From: Candidatus Kuenenia stuttgartensis
GTDB lineage: Bacteria > Pseudomonadota > Alphaproteobacteria > SMXS01
DNA length: 64,000 bases
Direction: 5' to 3'
NCBI GenBank assembly: GCA_943329845.2
Contig: CALQFM020000013.1
Coordinates: forward strand, 1 to 64,000
In this document: positions 28,456-36,419 of the stretch, piece after piece
Position numbering within the stretch: position 1 is the stretch's first letter
How the letters are laid out: each line of letters begins with the position of its first letter
Position numbers and translations under genes: made by a program
Notes under the pieces: model-generated
The model's input: only the letters and a program-made list of their open reading frames with translations
The model's database searches: none
Told to the model about the DNA's origin: nothing

Positions 28456-29550
28456 ATGAATACACCCATGATCGACCCCGGTCCCGACGGCCGGTCCGAC
28501 AGCGCCCTCGTCGCCGCCTTTGCTTTCCAGGCAAAGGCCTGCGAGCTGATTGGCTCGCCGCTCACCGCCCTGCTGCTGCGCGGCATGGTCGCCGACTACA
28601 AGGCGGGCGGCGTCACCCACACCATGCTCTCCGGCTGGGAAACCCGTGCACCCAAGGATGCTGTCCTCAGCCTGCGCATGGTCGGCGGCCTGCATTACCT
28701 GGTACTGACCGGCCGCGCCTCGGCGCTCGCCGCATTCTATCCCAGTGCCGGCGGCGCGTTCCGCGAGGACGGACTATGGGACGCCGCCGAGCCCGTCCTG
28801 CGCGCCGAGGGGCCGTTCTTCGAGCACTTCCTGCGCAACACGCCGCAGACTAACGAGGTGCGCCGCACCGGCGTGCTGATCGGCGGTTTCCTCACCGTCG
28901 CGAAGCAGACCGGCCTGCCGTTGCGCTGCCTGGAAGTCGGCGCCAGCGCTGGCCTCAACCTAAACTGGGACCGGTTTCGCTATGACTTCGGCAACGGCGC
29001 GACCTGGGGCGATCCGGCAAGCCCGGTACTGATTAACACCAGCTGGCGCGGCGATGCGCCCCACGCTGACGTGGCCGCCACCGTCGCCGAGCGCGCCGGC
29101 TGCGACATCAGCCCCATCGACCTGTCGCGGCCCGAGGCGGCGCTGCGCCTGAAATCCTATGTCTGGCCCGACCAGCTCGAACGCTTCCACATGCTGGAAG
29201 GCGCGCTGGCCGTGGCCGCCCTGCATCCGCCGTCGCTGGAAACCGCCGATGCCGGCAAATGGGTCGCGCTGCAACTGGCGGAGCCGCGCCCCGGCGTGGC
29301 GACGGTGGTCTATCATTCTATCGCCGCCCAGTATTTCAGCGCCGAGACCAAGGCTGCCATGAACGCCGCCTTGACCCGCGCCGGCGAACGCGCGACACCC
29401 GATGCGCCGGTCGCCTGGCTGCGCATGGAGGCGCCGGATCTTTCCGCCTGGCCCGAGGTGATCGTGACCCTCTGGCCCGGTGGCGAGGAACGGCTGCTCG
29501 GCACAGCCCATCCTCACGGCACATTCGTTGAGTGGAAGGAGACCCCATGA
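28456..29550 (+). CDS. DUF2332 family protein, copy 2
   Basis: A 364-residue paralogue of the protein at 26159. It shares FYPSAGGAF, NTPQTNEVRRTG, LPLRCLEVGASAGLNLNWDR and GVATVVYHSIAAQYF with it, and the overall order is the same. The ATG at 28456 (MNTPMIDPGPDGRSD) was chosen; GGAAGC lies upstream, and an in-frame GTG-type start further upstream would extend into the operator region. The gene overlaps the next one by four bases (ATGA). Function is unknown; duplication around the citrate-synthase-like gene suggests one functional module. Confidence 0.82.
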   Translation: MNTPMIDPGPDGRSDSALVAAFAFQAKACELIGSPLTALLLRGMVADYKAGGVTHTMLSGWETRAPKDAVLSLRMVGGLHYLVLTGRASALAAFYPSAGGAFREDGLWDAAEPVLRAEGPFFEHFLRNTPQTNEVRRTGVLIGGFLTVAKQTGLPLRCLEVGASAGLNLNWDRFRYDFGNGATWGDPASPVLINTSWRGDAPHADVAATVAERAGCDISPIDLSRPEAALRLKSYVWPDQLERFHMLEGALAVAALHPPSLETADAGKWVALQLAEPRPGVATVVYHSIAAQYFSAETKAAMNAALTRAGERATPDAPVAWLRMEAPDLSAWPEVIVTLWPGGEERLLGTAHPHGTFVEWKETP

Positions 29551-29843
29551 TCCTCGAAGCCGCCCAACTCACCATCAAGCCCGGCCGCGAAGCCGCGTTC
29601 GAAGCGGCCATGCGCCAGGCCCGGCCGTTGATCGAAGCCTCGCCCGGCTTCGGCGGCATCGAGGTCCGGCGCTGCATCGAACGCCCGAACGCCTACCTGC
29701 TGCTGGTCCGGTGGGAGACGCTGGAGGACCACACGGTCGGCTTTCGCGGCTCCGACCGGTACCAGCAGTGGCGGGCGTTGCTCCACGATTTCTACGATCC
29801 GCTCCCCACCGTCGAGCATTTCGCGCCGTCGTTCGTACGGTAG
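29547..29843 (+). CDS. Antibiotic biosynthesis monooxygenase-fold protein
   Basis: A 98-residue dimeric alpha-beta barrel (ABM domain) protein. It begins MILEAAQLTIKPGREAAFEAAM, has the central PGFGGIEVRRCIERPNAYLLLVRWE pattern (split) and ends with HFAPSFVR. Members include heme-degrading and quinol monooxygenases but many are uncharacterised. The ATG at 29547 overlaps the DUF2332 stop (ATGA) with AAGGAG upstream, so it is co-translated with DUF2332 copy 2. Confidence 0.88.
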   Translation: MILEAAQLTIKPGREAAFEAAMRQARPLIEASPGFGGIEVRRCIERPNAYLLLVRWETLEDHTVGFRGSDRYQQWRALLHDFYDPLPTVEHFAPSFVR

Positions 29844-29920
29844 GACACGAATCTTGGTGGCGTTGCCCCGACGTGGTGCTAGTTCATAGGCCACAGGCCA
29901 TCGCCGCCGGGGAGACCTCC

Positions 29921-30610
29921 TTGATCGCCATCCGACTGATTGCCGCCGCTGTCGTCCTGGGCATGGCCGTCGCCGGCTGCTCCTCCAAACCGCAGCGCAG
30001 CCCGTTGCCGAAGGATCGCAATGCCGTCGACCGGATCAGCGACGCCTATGTGCGCGCCGTCGACCTGCAGGCCGCGGGCGACTGCGAGAAGGCGAGCCGG
30101 CTGCTCTACCGTGTCGCCATGCAGGGGACCGGCTACGAGGATGCCCAGCGCCGTCTCGGCGAATGCACCATCGCCACGGCAAAGGGCGACCAGACCCGGT
30201 ACATGGATGGCATCGTCTGGCTGCGCCGCGCCGCCGAGGCAGGCTGGCCCGAGGCGCAAGGCTCGCTGGCCTACGAATACGCCACCGGCACCATGACCGA
30301 TCCTGTCGAGGCGGCGCGCTGGCTGACGCTCTACGAGAACAACCCGAAGATGAAGCGCCTGGGCTTCACGCCGTTGCCGGCCGACAAGCTGGCCCGCATC
30401 CGTGTCAGGATCACGCCCGAGCAACTCGCGAAGGGCCAGGCCGCCGCCGCCAGCTTTGTGCCCGTCACGTGGATACCGCCCGCCGCCGCCAAGCGCGACG
30501 CGGTCCTCGACCTGAAGGAAGGCGAAGCCGCCAAGAGCGGCTTCGGCCCGCACCGCGGCGGCGACAGCGATCGCCCCGTCGGCGGCGAGTTCCCGCAGCC
30601 GGGGCAGTAA
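29921..30610 (+). CDS. Lipoprotein with Sel1-like repeats, TTG start
   Basis: A 229-residue outer/inner-membrane lipoprotein: hydrophobic leader IAIRLIAAAVVLGMAVAGC with lipobox VAGC, then two or three Sel1/TPR-like helical pairs (WLRRAAEAGWPEAQGSLAYEY, EAARWLTLYENN). I take TTG at 29921 as the start because GGGGAG lies eight bases upstream and no ATG gives the full leader; the next in-frame ATG is inside the signal peptide. Sel1-type proteins act as scaffolds in envelope signalling. The C-terminus is charged and probably disordered. Confidence 0.75.
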   Translation: MIAIRLIAAAVVLGMAVAGCSSKPQRSPLPKDRNAVDRISDAYVRAVDLQAAGDCEKASRLLYRVAMQGTGYEDAQRRLGECTIATAKGDQTRYMDGIVWLRRAAEAGWPEAQGSLAYEYATGTMTDPVEAARWLTLYENNPKMKRLGFTPLPADKLARIRVRITPEQLAKGQAAAASFVPVTWIPPAAAKRDAVLDLKEGEAAKSGFGPHRGGDSDRPVGGEFPQPGQ

Positions 30611-30627
30611 CTCCTACCGGACACGAA

Positions 30628-31419
30628 TTACCGGAATACGGGCGTCCGCTTGTTGAGGAACGCGTCTACCGCTTCCTTGTGCTCGGCCGAAACGTAGCAT
30701 TCCTTCAGCAGCTCGCCCTCGCGGCGCTGGACCGCGTTCAGGTCCGACGCGGGACCGTGGTCGCGCAGCAGGCCTTTGATCAGCCGCAGCTGTCGGTCCG
30801 GGTTCGCCGAGATTTCGCGGCCGAGCGCCTTGGCCTTCGCCAGCAGTTCGTCCGCGGGCACCACATGATCGGCCAGCCGGATGCGGCCGGCCTCGCGGGC
30901 GTCGATCAGCCGCGCCGTCAGGCACAGCTCGTTGGCCGTGCCGAAGCCCACGCGGCGCTCGAGGAAGTGGGACGAGCCCAGTTCCGGCACCAGGCCCATC
31001 TTGACGAAGAACATGCCGAACTTGGCCTCCTCCGACGCGATGATCACGTCGAACGGCAGGATCATGGTCGCACCCACGCCGACCGACGCGCCGTTCACCG
31101 CCGCGATCAGCGGCTTGGAGCGGCGGCACAGATCGGCCCAGTCGGTCCCGCCCGGCATGCCGGTCTCTTCTTCCTGCTTGTCGCCCGCGCCGTCGATGCG
31201 CGCTTTGAACGCCTGCTCGATGTCCGCGCCGGCGCAAAAGCCCTTGCCCGCGCCGGTCAGCACGATCGCGCCGATGGCGCGGTCGGCATTGGCGCGCTCG
31301 AAGGCGTTCACCAGTTCCGTCGACATCACCCGCGTCCAGGCGTTGCGCCGCTCGGGACGGTTCAAGGTGACGACCGCGACCGGGCCGTCGGTTTCATAGA
31401 GGATGGTTTCGTAGGACAT
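30628..31419 (-). CDS. Enoyl-CoA hydratase/isomerase family protein
   Basis: A 263-residue crotonase-fold enzyme. The oxyanion-hole segments are GAGKGFCAGADIEQ (about residue 60) and NGASVGVGATMILPFD (about 110). The Glu in MGLVPELGSSHFLE matches the second catalytic Glu of hydratases, while the first position (GVGATM) lacks a Glu, as in several isomerase/hydrolase-type members. So an isomerase or specialised hydratase is possible. The ATG at 31419 has AGGGG eight bases upstream; a GTG three codons earlier is less likely. It probably takes part in acyl-CoA catabolism. Confidence 0.88.
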   Translation of the reverse strand: MSYETILYETDGPVAVVTLNRPERRNAWTRVMSTELVNAFERANADRAIGAIVLTGAGKGFCAGADIEQAFKARIDGAGDKQEEETGMPGGTDWADLCRRSKPLIAAVNGASVGVGATMILPFDVIIASEEAKFGMFFVKMGLVPELGSSHFLERRVGFGTANELCLTARLIDAREAGRIRLADHVVPADELLAKAKALGREISANPDRQLRLIKGLLRDHGPASDLNAVQRREGELLKECYVSAEHKEAVDAFLNKRTPVFR

Positions 31420-31495
31420 CGCATTCACCCCTGCTGGTTCAGGCCGCCGACATTAGGCGGCGGCTGCGACCCGATGCAAGTCCTAGCCCTTCAGC

Positions 31496-31563
31496 GTGTC
31501 CCCGAGCTTGTCGAGGGCTTGCATCAACACTCATGCAAAGCCCTTCGACAAGCTCAGGGACAC
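31496..31563. repeat. Imperfect inverted repeat, dispersed element
   Basis: The left arm 31496-31524 (gtgtccccgagcttgtcgag...) and right arm 31533-31563 (…cgacaagctcagggacac) are nearly complementary over about 29 bases, with one mismatch and two single-base length differences, around an 8-base loop. The word ttcgacaagctcagg is a common dispersed intergenic repeat in alphaproteobacteria. It lies between the hydratase and the MFS gene and could also end transcription from the right. Confidence 0.7.
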
Positions 31564-31617
31564 GGATAGAGTGTGACCTGAAAACCCGCCTGTAAACGGG
31601 CGGAACGGAGGGGAAGC

Positions 31618-33018
31618 ATGTCATCTGAAGCGGCAGCGCTGCAGCGGTCATCGGCCATTCTGGCGCGGCTCGACCGGCTGCCCGGCACGAGGCACATCTG
31701 GCTGCTGATCGGCCTGCTGTCGCTGGGCGGCATGTTCGAATTCTACGACATGTTCATGACCGCCTATGTGATGCCCGGGATGGTCAAGGCCGGTCTGTTC
31801 GCCGACGTGAAGGTCGGCATCTTCACTGGTCCCGCCCTATTCGTCGCCTCGACCTTCACCGGCCTGTTCATCGGCACCTTCCTGTTCGGCTATGTGGCCG
31901 ATCGCTATGGGCGTCGTGCCATCTTCACCTGGTCCATGTTGTGGTACAGCGCCGCGACCCTGGTGATGGCCTTTCAGGACACCGGCCTCAGCATCAGTCT
32001 GTGGCGGCTGATCGCCGGCATCGGCATCGGCGTCGAGCTGGTGACCATCGATACCTATATCTCCGAGCTGGCGCCGAAGGCCGTGCGCGGCCGTGCCTTC
32101 GCCTTCAACCACGTGGTGCAATTCGCCGTGGTGCCGCTGGTGGCGTTCATTTCTTGGCTGCTGGTGCCGCTGTCGCCGCTGGGACTCGACGGCTGGCGCT
32201 GGGTGGCGATCATCGGCTCCGTCGGCGCCCTCGCCGTCTGGTTCATCCGGCGCGCCGTGCCGGAAAGCCCAAGGTGGCTGATCAACCAGGGCAGGCTGGA
32301 CGAAGCCGAAGCCGTCACCGCCGCCATCGAAGCGAAGGTGACCGCCGACCTGAAGGGCGCCCCGCTGCCGGAGCCCGCCACCCATTCGGTCGAGAAGCTC
32401 GAACCCCAGGGCCACCTGCGGGAGATCTTCGAGCCGCGCTACCGCGGCCGAACGATCATGCTGATGGTGTTCCAGTTCTTCCAGACCATCGGCTTCTACG
32501 GCTTCTCCTCGTGGGTGCCGACGCTGATCGCCCAGCAGACCGGGATCAATGTCGAGCGCAGCCTGCACTACGCGTTCATCATCGCCATCGCCGCGCCATT
32601 CGGCCCATTGCTCGCGATCGCCTTCGCCGACAGGGTCGAGCGCAAATGGCAGCTGGTCGGCGCAGCCGCGGCCGTCGGCGTGTTCGGCATGCTGTTCTCC
32701 GTGCAGAGCGCCATGGCGCCGCTGATCCTGTGCGGCGTGCTGATCACCCTGTCGAAGAACATCATGTCCTACGCCTTCCACGGCTATCAGGCCGAGCTGT
32801 ATCCCACGCGCATCCGCGCCCGCGCGGTCGGCTTCACTTACTCGCTCAGCCGGCTCAGCAACATCTTCTTCAGCTTCATGATCGGCTACATGCTGTATCT
32901 GGGCGGCACCCACGCCGTATTCGGGCTGATCGCCTTCGCCATGCTGATGGTCGTCATCTCCATCGGCGTCTGGGGACCGCGTACCCGCAAGCTGGAGCTT
33001 GAACAGATATCGCAGTAG
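31618..33018 (+). CDS. MFS transporter, sugar/aromatic acid porter-like
   Basis: A 466-residue major facilitator with 12 predicted helices. Between helices 2 and 3 it has the signature GYVADRYGRRAIFTWSM, and the linker after helix 6 carries PESPRWLINQGRLDEAEAV, the motif of the sugar porter/aromatic acid:H+ symporter groups (as in PcaK, ShiA and related proteins). ELYPTRIRARAVGF is the matching C-half motif. The substrate is not deducible. GGAGGGGAAGC precedes the ATG at 31618. The converging SnoaL-like gene ends three bases later. Confidence 0.9.
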   Translation: MSSEAAALQRSSAILARLDRLPGTRHIWLLIGLLSLGGMFEFYDMFMTAYVMPGMVKAGLFADVKVGIFTGPALFVASTFTGLFIGTFLFGYVADRYGRRAIFTWSMLWYSAATLVMAFQDTGLSISLWRLIAGIGIGVELVTIDTYISELAPKAVRGRAFAFNHVVQFAVVPLVAFISWLLVPLSPLGLDGWRWVAIIGSVGALAVWFIRRAVPESPRWLINQGRLDEAEAVTAAIEAKVTADLKGAPLPEPATHSVEKLEPQGHLREIFEPRYRGRTIMLMVFQFFQTIGFYGFSSWVPTLIAQQTGINVERSLHYAFIIAIAAPFGPLLAIAFADRVERKWQLVGAAAAVGVFGMLFSVQSAMAPLILCGVLITLSKNIMSYAFHGYQAELYPTRIRARAVGFTYSLSRLSNIFFSFMIGYMLYLGGTHAVFGLIAFAMLMVVISIGVWGPRTRKLELEQISQ

Positions 33019-33021
33019 CGC

Positions 33022-33594
33022 CTATGCCGCGTCGAGCTTCTGCGCCTTTGTCAGCGGTCGATAGTCCGGATGGCTCGGTCCGGTCATGCCGATCTGGTTG
33101 AGCATGCCCATGTCGCCGTCCATGGCGATCTCGGCCAGCGGTGAACCGCTGACCAGGATGTGCTTGCGGGCGATGATGCCCCACTTGCCGTTCCGCTTCA
33201 GCACCCGGTCCTTGTAGAAGCCAAAGAAGATGGCATAGGGCGCCTTGTCCGCCGGTGTCTCGTGCGGCAGCGACAGGCTGAGATTGTAGCTTTCCACGTC
33301 GGCCTCGTCGCCGTGCAGGTCCATCTTGAGCTGGCTGGTGAAGTGCCAGCGCCGGCCGACGCCGTGCTCCACCTCCATCAGCCGCGGCTTGAAGTCCTTG
33401 CCGCTGCCCTTGAAGAAGCCGTAGTCGATGTCGGCGTCGTCATAGAACACCGTGTCGAGCATGGCGTCGTCGAGCCAGTCCAGCGCCCGCGAATACCGCA
33501 CCAGCAGATCCTCGATGTCCCGCAGGTCCTTCTGCCGCTCCAGTTCCCGCTCAACCGCCACCAGCCGCGCCAGCACGTCGTCCAGATCGCTCAT
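33022..33594 (-). CDS. SnoaL-like/NTF2-fold protein
   Basis: A 190-residue protein: an N-terminal coiled-coil helix (DLDDVLARLVAVERELERQKDLRDIEDLLVRYSRALD, split over residues 3-40) followed by the cone-shaped NTF2 domain (DADIDYGFFKG, RRWHFTSQLKMDLHGDEADVES, NGKWGIIARKHI). Members are isomerases, dehydratases or ring-hydroxylating small subunits; many serve aromatic or steroid metabolism. The ATG at 33594 has GGGGAG upstream. No partner dioxygenase large subunit lies nearby. Confidence 0.8.
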   Translation of the reverse strand: MSDLDDVLARLVAVERELERQKDLRDIEDLLVRYSRALDWLDDAMLDTVFYDDADIDYGFFKGSGKDFKPRLMEVEHGVGRRWHFTSQLKMDLHGDEADVESYNLSLSLPHETPADKAPYAIFFGFYKDRVLKRNGKWGIIARKHILVSGSPLAEIAMDGDMGMLNQIGMTGPSHPDYRPLTKAQKLDAA

Positions 33595-33722
33595 GTCGCA
33601 CTCCCCTGTTTGAACCGCAAGCTTAGGAGCCGCGGGCCAACGGCGCAATGTGACGTCGCCCTCCGTCAGGCGACAGTACCTGGGAAACGGAAACGGGATT
33701 CCGGGGTTGCCGTCGGATCAGA

Positions 33723-34418
33723 TCACGCGGTCTTGACGGTCAATTCATTTCCCCGCCCAAGCTCGAACGCCAGCGGCAGCGAGAGATAACCGTTCCGGGG
33801 ATCGCGCACATACTCGATATACCCGCCCGCATCGGTGAGCGCATTCTCGCCGACAATGAGTGCGCCGGGTTTCAGGTGAGGCTCCAGCAACTTGAGAATG
33901 GGCAGATAGAGGGTGAACGCGCCGTCGAGCAGTACCATGTCGATGTCGCCGTCCAACCCGGTTTTGAGAGTGTCCCGGGCATCTCCAACCCGGATCTCGA
34001 CGAGGTCGGCCAGCCCTGCAGCCGCGACGTTCGACCGCGCCCTCTCCGCCTTGCTGGCCTCGAGATCGGTTCCGATCAGCCGTCCGCCGCCCATGTCGCG
34101 CAACGCCGCCGCCATATAGATGGCGGAAATTCCCATGGAGGATCCGAACTCGACGATGCGCCTGGCCTTGCAGCTGCGGGCGCACATGTAGAGAAACCGC
34201 CCGAATTCCGGAGAAACCGACAGGAAATTCCCGGCGAAGCCGCGATATAGCCCTATCAGATCCCTGTTCTCGGCTTCCACGACCTGTCGCAGCGCCTGTT
34301 CCATATCGGTCGCCCCCTGCTCCGCGAAGGTTTCCCCCAAGGACGCATCGGCTGCTTCCGCTTCCAGGTGGAGCCGGGCAAGCACGTCCGCGACCCGCCC
34401 GCTGCTGAGTGAATCCAT
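33723..34418 (-). CDS. SAM-dependent O-methyltransferase-like protein
   Basis: A 231-residue class I methyltransferase of the Methyltransf_24/O-methyltransferase type. Motif I is IVEFGSSMGISAIYMAAAL near residue 95, the acidic loop is LIGTDLEASKAERA, motif IV is DIDMVLLDGAF, and GALIVGENALTDAG follows. Specificity is unknown. The N-terminal 60 residues are helical, as in catechol-type enzymes. It is a single gene with no clear operon partner. Confidence 0.85.
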   Translation of the reverse strand: MDSLSSGRVADVLARLHLEAEAADASLGETFAEQGATDMEQALRQVVEAENRDLIGLYRGFAGNFLSVSPEFGRFLYMCARSCKARRIVEFGSSMGISAIYMAAALRDMGGGRLIGTDLEASKAERARSNVAAAGLADLVEIRVGDARDTLKTGLDGDIDMVLLDGAFTLYLPILKLLEPHLKPGALIVGENALTDAGGYIEYVRDPRNGYLSLPLAFELGRGNELTVKTA

Positions 34419-34571
34419 CGTTTTACTCCCCCTGATGTGCTGCCGTTCCGGAGTGTCAGCCTTCCCGCCAGCATATGGAATCGGCGATGCGCCCGCATCC
34501 GCGAAGACGCGACGAAGGGAGAAATCCGGGCGCTGACGCGCTCGACCGGGGATTTGGCTCGTTCCCCGTGA

Positions 34572-35768
34572 TCAGTTGACCAGGAATGGCAGGTTGGCGG
34601 TGGCGGCGGCGCCCCTTCCGTCCTCGACGGTGACGAACAGCCGGTACTGGCCGGGAGGCAGCGTGCCCAGCTTCGCGCCGGTCAGGTCCGAAGACACCAG
34701 CGCCTCGGCATAGTGGCGCGGCACGGCCTCGATGTCGCCGCCCTTGCGCAGGTCGGTGCTCTCGGCCATCACCGACCAGTTCACGGACATGACGTCGCCG
34801 TCGGGATCGGCCACCTCCAGCACGGCGCGGCCCGCCTCCATGTCGAAGCGGCCGATGCGCGGCGCGCTGTTGCCGCCCGGCGTGCGGCCGCCCCAGGCCT
34901 GCGCCATCGCTTCGGCGGTCTCGGTCCACGAGCCGTCGGGCAGCAGCAGGCTGTGCCAGGTGGGCGTGACCTCCTGCTTCTGGCCCCAGTAGAACAGGAT
35001 CTGGCCCTCGGTTGTGGGACCGAGGGCGGCGAGATAGCCGCGCAGCAGCGCCGCCTTGGCCGTGCTCGACGGCTCGATCATGGCGCCCCAGGGCTTGCGC
35101 TGGGCCTGCCACTGGCCGATGGCGCCCATCTCGGTGACGACGAGCGGCCCTTTCCAGCCCTGCGCCCGAACCCGTTGGGGCACGCTCGGCAGTGCGTCGC
35201 CATAGGAATTGATGCCGAGGACGTCCACGTCCGGCGCAGCCTTGATCAGCCTCGCGACCTTACCGCCACCCGCTTCCGCCAGCACCGCCATGACTGGATG
35301 CCTGGGATCGAGCTCGCGAACCAGCCGCGCCGCCTGGCCAATGCCGGGCCACACGGCGCTGTCATCATCCAGCTCCGCCTCGACCTCGTTGCCCACGCCC
35401 CACATCAGCAGCGCCGGATGGTCCCTGTAGCGTTTCACGAACGCCGCCAGCCGCTCAAGCTGCGCGTTGGCCTGAGCAGGGTCTCGGTAGTTGAAGCCGC
35501 GGCGGGGATGCTCCAGCCAGAAGCCCACGACCACCTTCAGCCCCAGCTTCTGCGCCTGATCGAGAATCGCGTCCGGCGGTTCGCCATAGGTTCGCACCAC
35601 CGTGGCGCCGAGTGGCTTCAGCAGATCGAGCCGCTGCTCGCCGCCCGCGCCGCGCACCTGGAAGGGCTTGCCGTCGACAAGAATCTCCTTGCCGGAGACG
35701 CGCACGTCGGCCAGTGCCGGGACGGCGTTGAAAATGACCAGGAGGAAAACGAGCGCGCGCAGGATCAT
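34572..35768 (-). CDS. Secreted glycoside hydrolase-like (beta/alpha)8 protein
   Basis: A 398-residue exported protein: signal peptide MILRALVFLLVIFNAVPALA, a TIM barrel (VRVSGKEILVDGKPFQVRGAG to about residue 290) and a C-terminal beta-sandwich (PPGQYRLFVTVEDGRGAAATA). The barrel resembles GH2/GH5-type catalytic domains: the acid/base Glu would be in WGVGNEVEAE near residue 132 and the nucleophile in VVTEMGAIG near 218. The ATG at 35768 was chosen over an upstream GTG-type start because it gives a clean leader. Its likely target is a beta-glucan or a periplasmic glucan. Confidence 0.75.
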   Translation of the reverse strand: MILRALVFLLVIFNAVPALADVRVSGKEILVDGKPFQVRGAGGEQRLDLLKPLGATVVRTYGEPPDAILDQAQKLGLKVVVGFWLEHPRRGFNYRDPAQANAQLERLAAFVKRYRDHPALLMWGVGNEVEAELDDDSAVWPGIGQAARLVRELDPRHPVMAVLAEAGGGKVARLIKAAPDVDVLGINSYGDALPSVPQRVRAQGWKGPLVVTEMGAIGQWQAQRKPWGAMIEPSSTAKAALLRGYLAALGPTTEGQILFYWGQKQEVTPTWHSLLLPDGSWTETAEAMAQAWGGRTPGGNSAPRIGRFDMEAGRAVLEVADPDGDVMSVNWSVMAESTDLRKGGDIEAVPRHYAEALVSSDLTGAKLGTLPPGQYRLFVTVEDGRGAAATANLPFLVN

Positions 35769-35841
35769 GGGAATGAAGATATGGCATGGCCCGCGCAAAA
35801 TCTTCAGCGATCGTCCTTTTCCAATTGGACGTCGGCCGCGT

Positions 35842-36348
35842 TCACGAGCCGCTCCGCCGCTTGATGACTTCCTTGAGCAGGGCGATCGCGGTTTCAGGCG
35901 TCGCGCCGTCGCCGGCCACGGAGACCTTCACCGCCACGGCTTCGCTGGTGATGGCGCCCGCCGCCCAGCCGTCAAACTCATGCACCACGAATCCGTCCGT
36001 GCCCACGTCCGGCAACGGCTTGTAGGTCGGATCCAGGTTGGGCGGCACGTGGTAGTCCTTCCCGAACACCGACACCATGACGTCGCCGCTGTCGTCCTTG
36101 GGCGGCCACTGGCAGCCGAGAGCCGAACCGGCGTTGACGCCCTCGGCCAGCGGCTCGCCGGCGTAGGTCTCGAGCTCGGCGGGAGTGAACAGCTTGCATT
36201 GCGGATTGTCGGCGGCGGCCATCTTGTCGTCGCCGGTCAGCGCGGCGGCGGTCTTCTTCGCCTCATCGGCGGCATCTGCGCGCGGCTCGTTGCACCCGGT
36301 GGCAGCGAGACAGGCGGCAAACGCCGCCACATGGATCATTCGGTTCAT
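35842..36348 (-). CDS. Lipoprotein of unknown function
   Basis: A 168-residue lipoprotein: leader MNRMIHVAAFAACLAATGC with lipobox ATGC, an Ala/Asp-rich linker, then a domain with NPQCKLFTPAELETYAGEPLAEG and LGCQWPPKDDSGDVMVSVF. The CKLFTxAEL...G...GCxW pattern resembles DUF3558-like envelope lipoproteins, where two Cys form a disulfide. It is minus strand, 71 bases upstream of the molybdopterin oxidoreductase stop, but not clearly in operon with it. Confidence 0.7.
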   Translation of the reverse strand: MNRMIHVAAFAACLAATGCNEPRADAADEAKKTAAALTGDDKMAAADNPQCKLFTPAELETYAGEPLAEGVNAGSALGCQWPPKDDSGDVMVSVFGKDYHVPPNLDPTYKPLPDVGTDGFVVHEFDGWAAGAITSEAVAVKVSVAGDGATPETAIALLKEVIKRRSGS

Positions 36349-36419
36349 GGCGGAGCTTCCTCGGCTTGCGCCCCCGCCAGAAGGATATCATCCCCGCCCG
36401 CCGCCTGCCACGGGGTCAG

